Below are positions 1-12,600 of a stretch of 64,000 nucleotides of DNA, piece after piece (positions within the stretch are counted from its first letter, which is position 1; each line of letters opens with the position of its first letter). Location of the stretch: assembly GCA_009792885.1 (NCBI GenBank), contig WMCF01000014.1, forward strand, positions 15,636,049 through 15,700,048, in the 5' to 3' direction. Source of the DNA: Eremophila alpestris peregrina. Lineage: Eukaryota; Chordata; Aves; Passeriformes; Alaudidae. The notes under the pieces are model-generated. The model ran no database searches and was not told the origin of the DNA. It saw nothing but the letters and a program-made list of their open reading frames with translations. A program made the position numbers and the translations under genes.

Positions 1-572
1 TAAACTAGTTTCCAAAGAATTGGTGCATTTTATTCCAAAGCAGCTGTGGTGGCAATTGTCAGAAGATAAAATTAAAAGGTAGACAGTAGACAGTGGCTGA
101 ATTTTATAGAAGTGGTCCAGATGGCTATACACTGGTCTTTTCAGTCATGTTTTTTGATTACTGTGAAAATAGAATTAATTATTTAGATGGCAAATAATTT
201 TCAAGTCAGCCTCTGACTAACTTTATGTGGCCTATTTTGGTATTTATGGGGGTATAAGTAGTAGCATCACAAATTATACATGCTGCTTTGATTTGTAATG
301 CTGTTAATAGCATGATCTACATACTGGTGTAGCTATATGAGACAGCTGAGCAAAACATTACGTTAGTATTTCATAGCAAAGTAATTTCATGCACAACAGT
401 GAAGTGTCTGTGTTTACACTTAATGCAATTTTCTTCTATTCACCTAATGCTTAACATGTCAGTTTTTATATAGTTCCTAGCAATCCTGATGTTTGTCTCT
501 TTTTAGTGCCTTCTAAATTAATTCTAAATGGGTAGTCAGAAATATTCCCATTCTACAACTTGCATGACTTAC
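1..572 (-). other. Partial intron downstream of exon 29
   Basis: AT-rich intronic sequence. I see no Gly-X-Y coding signal on the minus strand and no recognisable repeat. Confidence 0.6.
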
Positions 573-683
573 ATTTAATCCCGGTCTTCCAGGTGGCCCA
601 GGAGGTCCTGTCAGAAAAAACGCTCCATTTGGTTCTCCTTTTTCTCCTTTTACACCAGTGACTCCATTGTCTCCTTTTTCACC
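573..683 (-). CDS. COL15A1: COL15A1 exon 29: Gly-X-Y with NGAFFLT interruption
   Basis: 111 nt, 37 codons: GEKGDNGVTGVKGEKGEP, then NGAFFLT, then GPPGPPGRPGLN. Human type XV has a similar block interrupted by NGSFLMS. Acceptor CTTCAAAG, donor GTAAGT. This is the most 3' exon visible; the rest of the collagen tail and the C-terminal domains lie to the left of position 1. Confidence 0.94.
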
Positions 684-3600
684 CTTTGAAGAAAATGTAT
701 TTTAAAACGTCAATCTGAAGTGAGACCAGAACACAATGCACTGAACTTTTAAATTTCTGAGTTTGGTAAAGGAAAGCATCTGCTTGCAACGATGTTTTTA
801 ACATCACTTTTTTCTTCTGTGATGTGGGATGAAAAGGAATGCTTTCCCTATTGAGGCTGCAAAGCTCACTCAGGGCAAGGGCTATGGGAGGTGGGGTGAG
901 GTGGGGGCAGAGAAAATGCCTCTGTTGCTGTTTCTGGCTATTCTGCCCAGCAAAACCTTGTTCAGTGCTGTAGCTGGAGGCAAAGAGAGAGCTGGAGGAG
1001 GCATAAAAGCCTAGCTTTGTGCTTTCCTCCAGCACCAAGGAAAAAGCAAAGCAAGATTGACATCGAATGGACAGCTATTTGAAAGTATGTGACAAAGTGA
1101 GCAGAGCAGGGTGGGGCTGTACCAAAATAACAGAGGAGATGCCACACAAAATTGCAGACACTTGAAACAGTATGTCTTCTGTTCTGCATGGATGATTATC
1201 AGTTAGTTTGGGAAATGGAGCAATAGGTAAGAAGAATCATTTAAGTACTACATGATTATGTTGCTTTGCAAGATGAGCCACAGCATTTATAGATTCCTCC
1301 TCACATTATTTTTTTCTGGTTTTCTGCTTTTTTTCCCTCCAATTCTTTTTTTTTTTTTTTTTTTTTTAGGGGGCTACTTTTTTCATGCTTCTGAGAAATA
1401 AACCTGTAGATAGAAGAGGCAAAGGGAAAAGGAAGAATGGCAGGTATCTGCAGACAGCCAGATGTAGCTATGTATAGCTCCTCCTCTGACTTTTAGTCTT
1501 TGTAGATTCCCAGGAAACACGACTCAAAAGGTTTCTTTATTCCAGGCCTTTTTGGGGAGTTGAAGGACTAGATAAAAAATGTGCTCTTGGCAGCTAAATC
1601 TATAAAGCCACAGCCATTACACTATAAGGTCAAAGAAACCCTATCAGCTTTGCCACATATATGGGACAGTTCATGTCATAGGAATAACTTGGGTGTACTC
1701 AGCCAAGCAGAAGTAAAATCCTACAATCAGGCAGCACTAGGAGTTCTTCCAAGAGACTGTCAGCACAATACTTTTGGTAGCATCATTAAATTATAATTGG
1801 AATAAAAAATTTTCAGTTCTTCTATTGATAAAGAGTCTTATTCACCTAAAACCATTAAAAAGAATATCATATTTTTATTAATTTTTGCCACTTGAAGCAG
1901 TCAAGAAAATAATGGAACAGAGAGAGACCAGACAAATCAAGGTATGGGTATACTTTGCTTCCAGGAAAAGTAGTTTCCATAATTTAATTTTATTCAGTGT
2001 GCTTAAAAGATAAATAACATGACATGGAAGTGATTTCTACTACCCTTTCCTCTCACCCAGTGTTCTAGAAGCCTTTTAAGTAATGGATGTCTTTTACCTG
2101 AGCTGGCATGGAGACAAAAACATTCATGTAAGCCGGATATGTTAGGTAACAGTGAATTATTAAAGTGACTCACTTTAATACCACTGGGAAGGTAAAAAGC
2201 CTCAGTAATAAAGTTTCTTTCAAAAGTAATCTCTATAGACCTCTGACAACTGCTATCTCTATACTTGTGATAAACTTGTCTGTGTAGCTGGAGTTTAAGA
2301 AATGAATAGAATTTGTAATTGCTGATGCCCTTATATTTGTATATTTCACCATGTTGCATTGGTTTGTGCTTAATTTATAGTAAAGAACACTTAAAAAAAG
2401 GTTTAACAGAACTCAAACACAAATAGGATATAATTACCTTTATGCTATTAATAAAGTGGCTGAAATATGATGGAGGCAGAGGTGGACCTGAAAAATGAAG
2501 AAAATACAATAAAGTACAATAATTATCTGTAATTTTCCTTTTAAAAGCACTGCTTTTGGTATTACTGGTTTAGGAGTTTAAAGGAAAACTATTTACAATA
2601 ATGGCATTAACCTTTATATCAAACAGCTATTTTTAGTTTGGTTTCCTAGCAAAGCAAGACTTATACAGCTTATCTTGTCTGTGCCCTATCTTGTCTCTCA
2701 CTCTTCCACCTTAATAACTCCTGAATCTGAATGGGATTTTAGAAAAATTAGAAGCAAAGCTCAAAATTCCCAGTTTTCTGAAAACATAGCAGCTGGGAAG
2801 AGGAGTGAAAGAGAAGCATCCAAGTTAACTCCTTTGATGGAAGCCAAGGTAAAAGAAAAGCTTTTCATATGTTTTGCTGGATCCATCAGTAAATGTGTGA
2901 TTTTTCCTGCAAAGACAGTACCAGACCTGACAAGAGAAAGAGAGTGTTGCTGCTGTGCTGCCAACTCTTCCTTGATATTTTTCTGCAATGAAAACCAATA
3001 CCAGATTCAATGGTTATACCACCCGTATTGTCTGCCAGTGTTGGTCAGCCAAAGCTATCAAGCCAGCACAAAAGGTTCAAAAAGTCTTCAAATATTATCT
3101 GCTTGGTAAACATTTAGGAAAAAAACCCCTATTTTGCAGCTCCCCATAACAGTTCAATGCACTTCCTTCAAATGCATTTTGATCAACTTTTGAGATCTTT
3201 GGGCCCAACTCCCCACCAGCCATAGGGTTCATTTCCCAATGTGCCACCTCAGATAAAATTAAGTCAAGCAGACTTCGTCGGGCAGAAATGTATTCTCATT
3301 ATGGCACCTGTTTGGATTTTATTCCAACCTTACCAAATACAGCTTGCAGCAGTGATTTGCTTGATCCTTGTGAGGGGAAGGGAATGGACAGGTCCAATGG
3401 AATGACAGGTGTCCTTCTCAGATGTTGCTTAGTATTAATCTGAGTACTATCTGTGGTCTTTATAGGATGTGTCTAGGTCTTAAGGCATATGAAATCCATG
3501 TCTGTTGAATTTGCTCTCACACTTTTTGTGTTGGCTTTGTATTTTTGCATGTTATCAATTAATAGACCCTGTTTATAAGGTTGGAGAGGTGACATTTTGT

Positions 3601-6600
3601 GAGAAACAAAAATAGATCCACTGCATGGACAAATAGCAACCAGCTTTTCTGGTTCCTGGAACTCAACAAATGTAGTGGAAAGAGTTTCAGCCACTTTGCC
3701 CTCAGAAAAGGTTTTTTGAAAAAACTCCTGTACTTTAATTATGCAACTACTGGCATGTAAATTTTCCATGTCAGTGGTTATGTGGACACCTATGAGAACC
3801 AGAGAAATGCTTTGTATGAAAGAATATTTTAGCAACTACATCATTAAGCAAAAACCAAACAAATATTTTTTAAAGCAGCAATAGAATTGGTCTTAGTTAG
3901 TATGCTTCAACTTCACATTGAACAAAGCATTGAAGCCAGTTGTCTATTGGATCAAATCAATGGATCTCTGTTATGTTAGGAGAAAATGAATTTAGTTTTC
4001 AGTTTAACCAGAATTCTTGTGTTATTTTTGCTGTCCTTTACTAGCTGCAGTTTTACAGCAAAATCGTAAACACAATCCTCTCATAATCTTCTCCTTATGA
4101 AGCACCTGAAATCACCAGATATAGGCAAGAAAATGCTTCTAAGACATTAATTTGCATTCAACACAGAACCTGAGAAGGAGCAGACATGTTCATGGTGGAT
4201 AAGCCAGCACAAAGGAGACAATTTTTTTATTTTCTTGGAAAAGGAAAGTTTCTTGCTTCTTCTTTTGACAAGATGACTGGATATTGCTAACTGCTTATTT
4301 TAAGATATTGGATCACAATAAAAATTAATGAGGACAAGACAGGAAAATTGATTTTATTACAACAAAGAAATGTTGTATCCAAAATAACCAAAACATTATC
4401 TTCAGTCAGCAGAATTATGTCTTTGGAACAAAGAAATATCCATGTAGATATAGTGAGGGGTTAATATAGTTATTATATGGGGAGAATATAGTTATAATCA
4501 ATGCATTAAAGGAAAATTACTATGAAATATGGTATAGCAACATTAATTCAATATACTGCATATTCTATTTCAAATTATTTCTGGCACCGATCAAAGCCTT
4601 TTCTCAGTATATGAGATTTCAAAAAATGTACAGAAAATGAAGCATTTGTAATTACAGTCTTTTCAAACAGATGCTTGTTTCTGTAACTCTTTTTGAATTT
4701 GTAAGAATTACCAATGTGTATCAACATTTTGATACAGAAAGCAAATCTTTGGGTAAGGAATAATTCTTATGATGCTCCTACTCCTAGTGAATTGTTTTTG
4801 TTCAGCACAGACATACTCTTGATGATTTTCACAAATAAATAATGAAATATTAAAAAATTGGTTGAAACAGAAATAATCTATTTCCACATTCTGTTAGAAG
4901 TGGGACTGTCACCATCAACTGACTGCCTTGAACTCAGAATGCACAGGTGTATTACCCTGGAATGTGAAGCACTGGATTTTAGCACAATTGGCTCAGAAAG
5001 ACTGATATAAAATGATACGAAATGATATCTCAGGAAGTGCCCATGATGTTCTTCTAAAATGTCAAAAAATCTCTGACCAGCCACTTACATTTTGATATCT
5101 ATTCTTGTAGTTAACATATTCCTAATGCTCACAAATGTGCAGTCTGTCTTTTCAGAAGACATTTTGGATAATATTTTGAGCTTTGCTGTTCTGTGTTCTT
5201 TGCTATTCTGTTCATCAAGTAACACTGGTGTAAATCTCTAGGCAGGTAAGGCTACACAGATAAATATCCAAGTATCTTTCTGAATTGCTTTTCAAGTTAA
5301 ACATATATTCCTCTACAGGGTGTCAAGGACATATTAGATTTAGTATACCTGGTGGTCCTGGAGCACCTCTGTCTCCCTTTTCTCCTTTTAAGTGTACTGA
5401 ACTGTGCAGTCCCCAGGAATCTCTGTTTGCTTTAGCACCTGCCATAACAGCATCACAAATTCATGAGAACTTGACAACAGCAGAGACTGTAGCAGTGACA
5501 ACCAAACCCCTGAAAATGGGAGCAGACTTTCCCATATATGTGGGGCACATGGCTCCTGTCCCTCTCTGCCTGTCTCACTCCTGATCATTGAATGGTCCAA
5601 CTGTCCTCTCTTATCAACCTCAATGTGTGCAAGACAATCTCTCTCTCACAAGTCTGTCTTTTACTCCTCTTACCTTAATCACCCAGCCTAAGACCCTCTG
5701 AGCAAACCAGGTTCTATTTTTTCATTTGTGACTTTCACTGGAGCAGATGCAGAAACAGTTCTTGAATTACAACTGAGTGTTGCATACCACATCTTCTACT
5801 ACCTCCAGATTCCCTTCCCTTCCCTTCCCTTCCCTTCCCTTCCCTTCCCTTCCCTTCCCTTCCCTTCCCTTCCCTTCCCTTCCCTTNNNNNNNNNNNNNN
5901 NNNNNNNNNNNNNNNNNNNNNNNNNNNNNNNNNNNNNNNNNNNNNNNNNNNNNNNNNNNNNNNNNNNNNNNNNNNNNNNNNNNNNNNNNNNNNNNNNNNN
6001 NNNNNNNNNNNNNNNNNNNNNNNNNNNNNNNNNNNNNNNNNNNNNNNNNNNNNNNNNNNNNCTTCCCTTCCCTTCCCTTCCCTTCCCTTCCCTTCCCTTC
6101 CCTTCCCCCAGTTAGCCAAAGAAAAGCAAAAAGCTTTTAAGTATGAAAAACTGAGCCAAAAAAAGATAACTTATTTAAACCAAAGTATAAGAAAAGAATT
6201 ACCCACCATGGTCATTAGGAACTTCTTGATTTCCAGGATAGGGAGTGTTCACCTTCAGACAAAGAAATCAATCAAAAATTATCCATACATATTAAGTAAT
6301 GGAAATGTGTTACTTAGTGTGACTGAAAAGCCTGGCAAGTTTGCATGCTAGTAAATATTATAACAACATTTTGGGATTATCTCCAGTTTTACAGGGTCTG
6401 AGTATTAGCTGATGAAATTTTTATGAAGATTATGCTCTCTTTGACATGCAACATGCTTTCAGCAAAAAGTAACATCATGCATTTTGGAGGCATCAGCAAA
6501 TCCTGCTCTCAGTTGTGTCAGTGAAGCATCAGAAAACTCATTCTCCAAAAACAATTCTGAATTTACAACACTGTGTTTGGAAGCAGGATTTGATTTTTAA

Positions 6601-9600
6601 TAACAATGAGATAACAGCTTGTGTATAGAATTATTTTCATCAGACCAGGGCTGTGTTATGTCTGATGTTAACCTGTGCTCCAGATTAATTGAGAGCACAA
6701 TGGGTAGACAGAAGCTATTCTAGTCTATCCTCTTCTGACACCAGCTACCTGCAACAGTGGACATGCTACCTACCTCTGTGCCTGCCTTCAAAATAGGGAC
6801 AATGCAGGAACAGACACGTGGCACACTGTCTGGAAATCTTGTTACTTTCTAATACTATTTATAGTAAACTAAGCAAGTGTATGAAAAAATGGAAGATGCT
6901 GCATCTGGCTAATCCTGTAGTATTAGCCCGTAGAAGTCTTACTCACATGGATAACTCCATTAACTTCAGAAGTTCAGTCCCCATGAGGAAAACTGGTGGG
7001 GTTCAGTCTGTAGTTCTTTATCGACACTCATTTATGTAGGCATGAACAGCAGACTTCTTATCTATAAACTTGGATAGGTTTAGGAGATTACTCACAAATA
7101 TAGGACAAATATATCTAGCACACTGAGGTGCATGAAGAGATGTTTAGAAATTCATGTTTCTATTACTTGTGCATGTAAAAGTTAGTGCTATTTTTTCACT
7201 GATTGTAACCTTCCTGAAAAGTGGCTATTGTTATCTTAAATTCAGAGAAAATAGGCTTGTTTTGTTTGAATCATTCCACAGAGAATCAGAGGAGAGTTGA
7301 GAAGACATCTCTGGAGGCTGTCTAGCCTGGAGAAGGAACAACTACTGCAGGTTGTTGAGGGACTCATCCAGTCAGGTTTCAGAGGTGAGGCTGACAAATG
7401 CATGTGTGATTATAGACACGTGTTATCAACGTACAACAATGTTACACAATGGAGGGAGAAGATTTAAGGGAGAAATTCAAAGAGGTAAAAAAAATGATGT
7501 GTGGAGGTGGTAGGCCAAAATGGTAGAAATGGCAGATTACCATGGAGTAATGATGGCTTATCATTAATTCCCAGAAAGTTCACAAGTTGGCATACAACTT
7601 TCTTCAGCAGTAAGGTTAGGGTGATGATGGGTATCAATACATCTAGCATAGAGGAAGTCAAGAGCTGTTTCTCTAAAATAAGTGAAAATGAACTGGAATG
7701 CAAATTGGAGGAGAGGGCACAGTATAATTTGGAGCTATACTGTTTAACAGAAAAGTAGAACCACCATCCTGAACCCTACACTATTCAGGGGTGGACTGAA
7801 AAGACAGAATCCTTTCTAAGTACATACCCCACATTTTAACAGTAGGATATTGCCCTAGGGAAAATATTTCCAGGACTGAACTATGTTCGCCATTCTTTCT
7901 AGAATGCAATTCCTGTAATTCATTAAACATAAATTGCACTAGGGCATTCTGAAAATATGAAATCCATCTCCATTCTTTTCATACTATGTGTGAAACTGCA
8001 GATCCTGTGAAGGTAATGAAGGTTTTCATCATACACTTTGGAAAGGAGGGGCAGATCTTCACCTGCTGCCATTCTGTGTGAACAGATTGCATTTGAGGGT
8101 CAAATAAAGAACATGATCTTTTCTGATGTATCTTTCATGCCACAATGAAATATATAACAAATCTTATTTTGGAAAGGCAAATTAAAAACAGCTAAAGACA
8201 TAACAACATGGGGACTGTATTTAAATATACATCTAAAAAATACTTGTACCCTGTATGCACACACATTCAGGTCCCCAAAGCAACTCCTAAACTATGGAAA
8301 CACAAGCTTTGAAAAGCATTAAAAGTATTAGAAAAAACAAGTAATCAAAGTGCTTTAAGCAAAAGAGTCTAGTGTTTCTAGTTCTGTTATTTATTTTATA
8401 CATGGCTGAGTGTTAATATTTGGCTAAACACTTGAATATCTGTTATGATGAAGAACAAGTAAAACACATCCCTGGCACAAAGCAGAAGGCAGGGGGAGAA
8501 AAGCTGCAAGGTTGTGGTGTTTAGGTGTACAGCTGCTTTAGTTATGTTCTGTCATGGCCATGCATCCTGCTAAGAGCAGATTCTGCATGTGTGACTTACT
8601 GGCATTTTGCAATGAGGCCTGGGAGGGACTGGGAAAACTGTCTATTGAAAACAGGAAGGAAATTACTTTAATGAGCATAGGTATGATACAACATGTAATG
8701 CACCACACAGATCTAACAGTTGTGATTAGGCTAAGCCTAGGAACAAAACCACCACCTCTCTAGGAGAAAGCCCAGCTGGCTGGCAGGTCTGTCATCAGGT
8801 CCCTCTCTGTGGGGTCATAACTCTTCCATGATTATGGTTTTGGTTAAAAATCTTTTTCTCTGCACACAAGCAAGGTCACCCACAGTGAACTGTGTTGACC
8901 AAAACCAGTTTTGATGTTTTCTTTTGCAAACTTCTTTTAGAGCAGCATATTTCTGCTAAAAACCAGTCACTGATCCCCAGTTGTACTTACTCCTTTGATA
9001 TAAAGTATACGTCCTGGAGGTCCAGGGGGCCCTGGGGGCCCAGGCAAGCCAGGAAGGCCCTGGTAAGAGAGGGTGAAAGGAGGAAGATATTAAACAACAA
9101 ATAAACCCCAGCTGGGAAGAGCTAAAGCACTGTGTATTGAAACTAAATTAAAGACAGTGTATCTCTCATCCAAGGAAAATTAGGTATGCTACACTGATCT
9201 AGATCTCTCAAGACTACTAAGATTCATAAATTTTCATGTGCCAGTCAGACACATACATGCTAATTAGCAAACCTGAGGACCCCTGCTAGACTGGAGGTGT
9301 GATGGCCTTTTACAAAAAATGTATGTCAGCTCTTTACTGTGTAATTTGAAAATTTGGCACAAGGCTGTGTTCACCTTTCAGCCCACATCAATGCAGCTTT
9401 CTGTAGGATGACATATGTCATCTCGCCAACAATTAGAGATCCATTAGATTTTATCTTCCCTGAGCACTCCAGGAAGGACTACTAGAACATGTAGCCTCTT
9501 TTGTTTGCTTATTTGCTTTAACCTGTCAGCGTGATGTACTCCATCTAGTTATACTTGCTACAACAGCTTTTGTGTGGTTAAGGCAGACAATCCAGAAAAT

Positions 9601-12600
9601 GAACTTTAATATTGTTTGAAGATATGGAGGAAAGGAAAAACTACTCTCATATTTTCTGTCAGTGGGTAGTAATTTTCTATCATTTTCTTCCAATTAGAAG
9701 TTGTCTAATTTGTCTATTTTCACTTTCCAGGAACTATATTTCTATTTATACCTTCTTCTAGGGATGTAAGTCACATTCAGTACCTGGTCTTTTTTTACTG
9801 TGGAGGTCTTTTTTACTTAAATACTTACCAATTCTGCAAAGATACTTACCAATTCTCAGTCTCCCTGCTACTTAAATAAAACAATATCATCCCACTTAAA
9901 TTTATTATCTAGCTAGACAAGACACTAATGTCTTGCAGTTTGTGTGCCATATTTTTTTTTCTTTGTTTTGAACAAAGTGGAACCAGAGGCTTCTTACAAC
10001 AGAATCCATTTACAAAAAATTGCTCTACTGAAATACTGACTTGTAACATGGTAACATACCTTTGGTTTTTTTTCCCCAGCATTATCTCTGATGCAGATGA
10101 AATAACATTAGCTGCTGTTGTGGCATGGGTAGCAATTTTCCTAGCACAGATTGTCTCATGACATCAGAACAACCATACAAATTACCCTGCTATTGTGAAG
10201 CTTATTGTTTATGCTCAGCAGTGCTAGTTGTTGTGTGGTCCAGTCTCAATGTTTGTCATGAGACATGTCAACTTGTCTCAAATCTTTTCATGGGAACAGA
10301 CTTGCAGCAACAGGAGCTTGGTTCATCACTTGTCATTCCACAATTACAGGTTGTAGGTGAGCATGGATATGCTGTCTCTGTGCAGAGGTCATTATTTTGG
10401 ATACATGTATGTGGCAATTGTAGCATGGAGCGGGTGTTAGTGAGTATCTCCTTGTTTGTAAAATAGACATCACTTCCCTGTGCTATACTCAAGCGCTGTT
10501 TCTACCTGGGCTAGAAAGCTCAGAGCCTGTGGGAGTATCTTCTCATCATGAGAGGTCACACTGGTGCCTGGATCAAGAAGTCCTTGATAGATACATAAGA
10601 ACAGGAATTTCAAATCCTTTGCTATTTGAAGCTGCTATGAACACATAACTGATACACCTGGGAGCTGACACAACTATGTGGATCTGCAAGAACTGCCCAG
10701 AAGGACCCAGAAGCTGACTTTTCAATGACTGCTGCTAGATAGGAAAAATAGCAGAAACACAATTATTTCTTGGACATTTCAGGATTTTAGTCCCATCATC
10801 ATTTGAAGGGAATCAATCAGACTTCAGATTTTAACAGATTTTGTTTTTCAACTAATTGAAATACAAAAAACTTACATTAAAAGCTTCACCTCGATCACCT
10901 TTCACACCTCTCAGTCCATTCAGTCCTGGACGGCCCTTAAATAAGTAGAAATAATTTAGTATGTGTCAGAAGCAAGCTTTTCTATCTTTATCCCACTTGA
11001 GAGCATAATACATACTGGGCGTCCTGGGAAACCAAGTTCTCCTTTGGGCCCAGTAGGTCCTCTCGGTCCCTGAACAAAAAAGAAAATGTGATTATGGTCC
11101 ATTTTATTGACCTATATTTGATTATTTAAAATAAGAGACATAGTTTTATATCTACATTAAAAATCAGTCTGTGATTGCCAGTAGAGACTGCACAGAACTT
11201 CCTCTCTGCTTGTTCAACTGAGTGATCTCAGAAGCGGAGGACTGCAGGTAACAGTCAATTCTGGTTTGGAAAAGACCACCTATCTGAAATGAAGTCTGAG
11301 TTCCCAGCCCCTTGTAGGGTATGCAATTCAAAACTGACTCACCATCTGTTGAAGAAAAATTAAATGCATCAGTTAGGAAAAGAAAAGGAAGTTAGAGATT
11401 CATATTATTTTTCCCTCCCTTTTTTTTCCTAATTATTTTTGAATCCGGCTCTGTGAGGAAATGTCTGTGGATTGGCCTAAGAATCCATGCAGTTCTAGGC
11501 TTCTACTTGCCTCTCACCAGCCTGGGTTTGTGGATTCATGGGGCTGATAGTTGAAACAGAATCATTCCTTCTTTATACAAGTTTCACTGACTCACCAGGC
11601 TCCACAAAGTCATACAAGCCACGGCAAAAGGAGGGGACAAGCAGGCTGCCTGGGAAATGTGGTCCAGGACTATGGATGACTATGATGGAGCATTTGCAAG
11701 CATGCAGCTTCTAGGCAGCCTACAAGGGATCAACAAAAAGCAGCAAATTCGAGGATCTACAAACTTTCAACTGCTGTCAGCTTCCTGAAACTCACCAAAA
11801 CCACAAGTGTCTAGACAACCTCTTTACATATGTGTCAGCCTTTCTGGTTTCATTTCCTTTTTTCAGTCTGCTGAAATGCTGAGATTCTCCTTCTTGTGTT
11901 ACTTGTTAGATAATCTGTCTGTAGATCTCACACAGATACCACTTACATGTGACAGTGGGTGTGCTTAACCCTTCACATGGTATCATTTCAGTGAAAAGTG
12001 ATATGTACATTCATGAAAAATTCAGCTGAAATTCATGGATTAATTGTAGTCTTTATCCTACTGAAATTGAAGACTGGATTAGACCTGATATTCATAAGCA
12101 GTTACCATATGAACATATTAATTTATAATGTCACCACTGTGATCAGAATTTAAAGCTCACTAATGTCAGCTGAAACTGCTTGAAGGTGTTAAGTAATTTA
12201 CTGATCTTTTTTTAAATTTCTTTTTTGAAGGTAATTTCTGCCCATGTCATCAAAGTTAATGTCTGTGTCTCAATCAGGCAAGAGATTGCTGGTTAACTGG
12301 CAGATGTGAATTTCAGTATTGTGCCTCAAGATTTCAAAATTCAACCCACCTTTCCATGATACCACATCTAATAACGAGGTTTGGAAAAAAAAAAAAGCTC
12401 TGAAGCATTTTCTTATTTCACTCTTTGGTACCTGAGCCTTTAAAGATTATGTAAATCTGAACTTTAATCAGCAGTGAGGATGACTAGAAACAGACTTACT
12501 TTTTCGTTTAAATAAAGAGCAGTGTCTGATCCCATGCTTTGCCTGGGATTTTAAATAAACATTAACAATGTGAGTATTGAGTAAGCTGGGGCTACTTTTA

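Noticed and set aside
5385..5386. Internal AAAAG acceptor that would make exon 27 a 36-nt exon
   Set aside because: The size is attractive and the phase fits, but upstream residues (SWGL and others) align with the human chain and the outer acceptor GGCAG keeps the same phase. Kept as an alternative only.
5728..6351. 207-codon open frame spanning the TTCCC array
   Set aside because: Formed by a pentanucleotide repeat and N bases; repeated SLPFP has no biological support.
8850..8900. 10-nt micro-exon (TTCACTGTGG) to repair the phase break between exons 24 and 27
   Set aside because: Considered before exons 25 and 26 were found; those have real splice sites and homology, so no micro-exon is needed.
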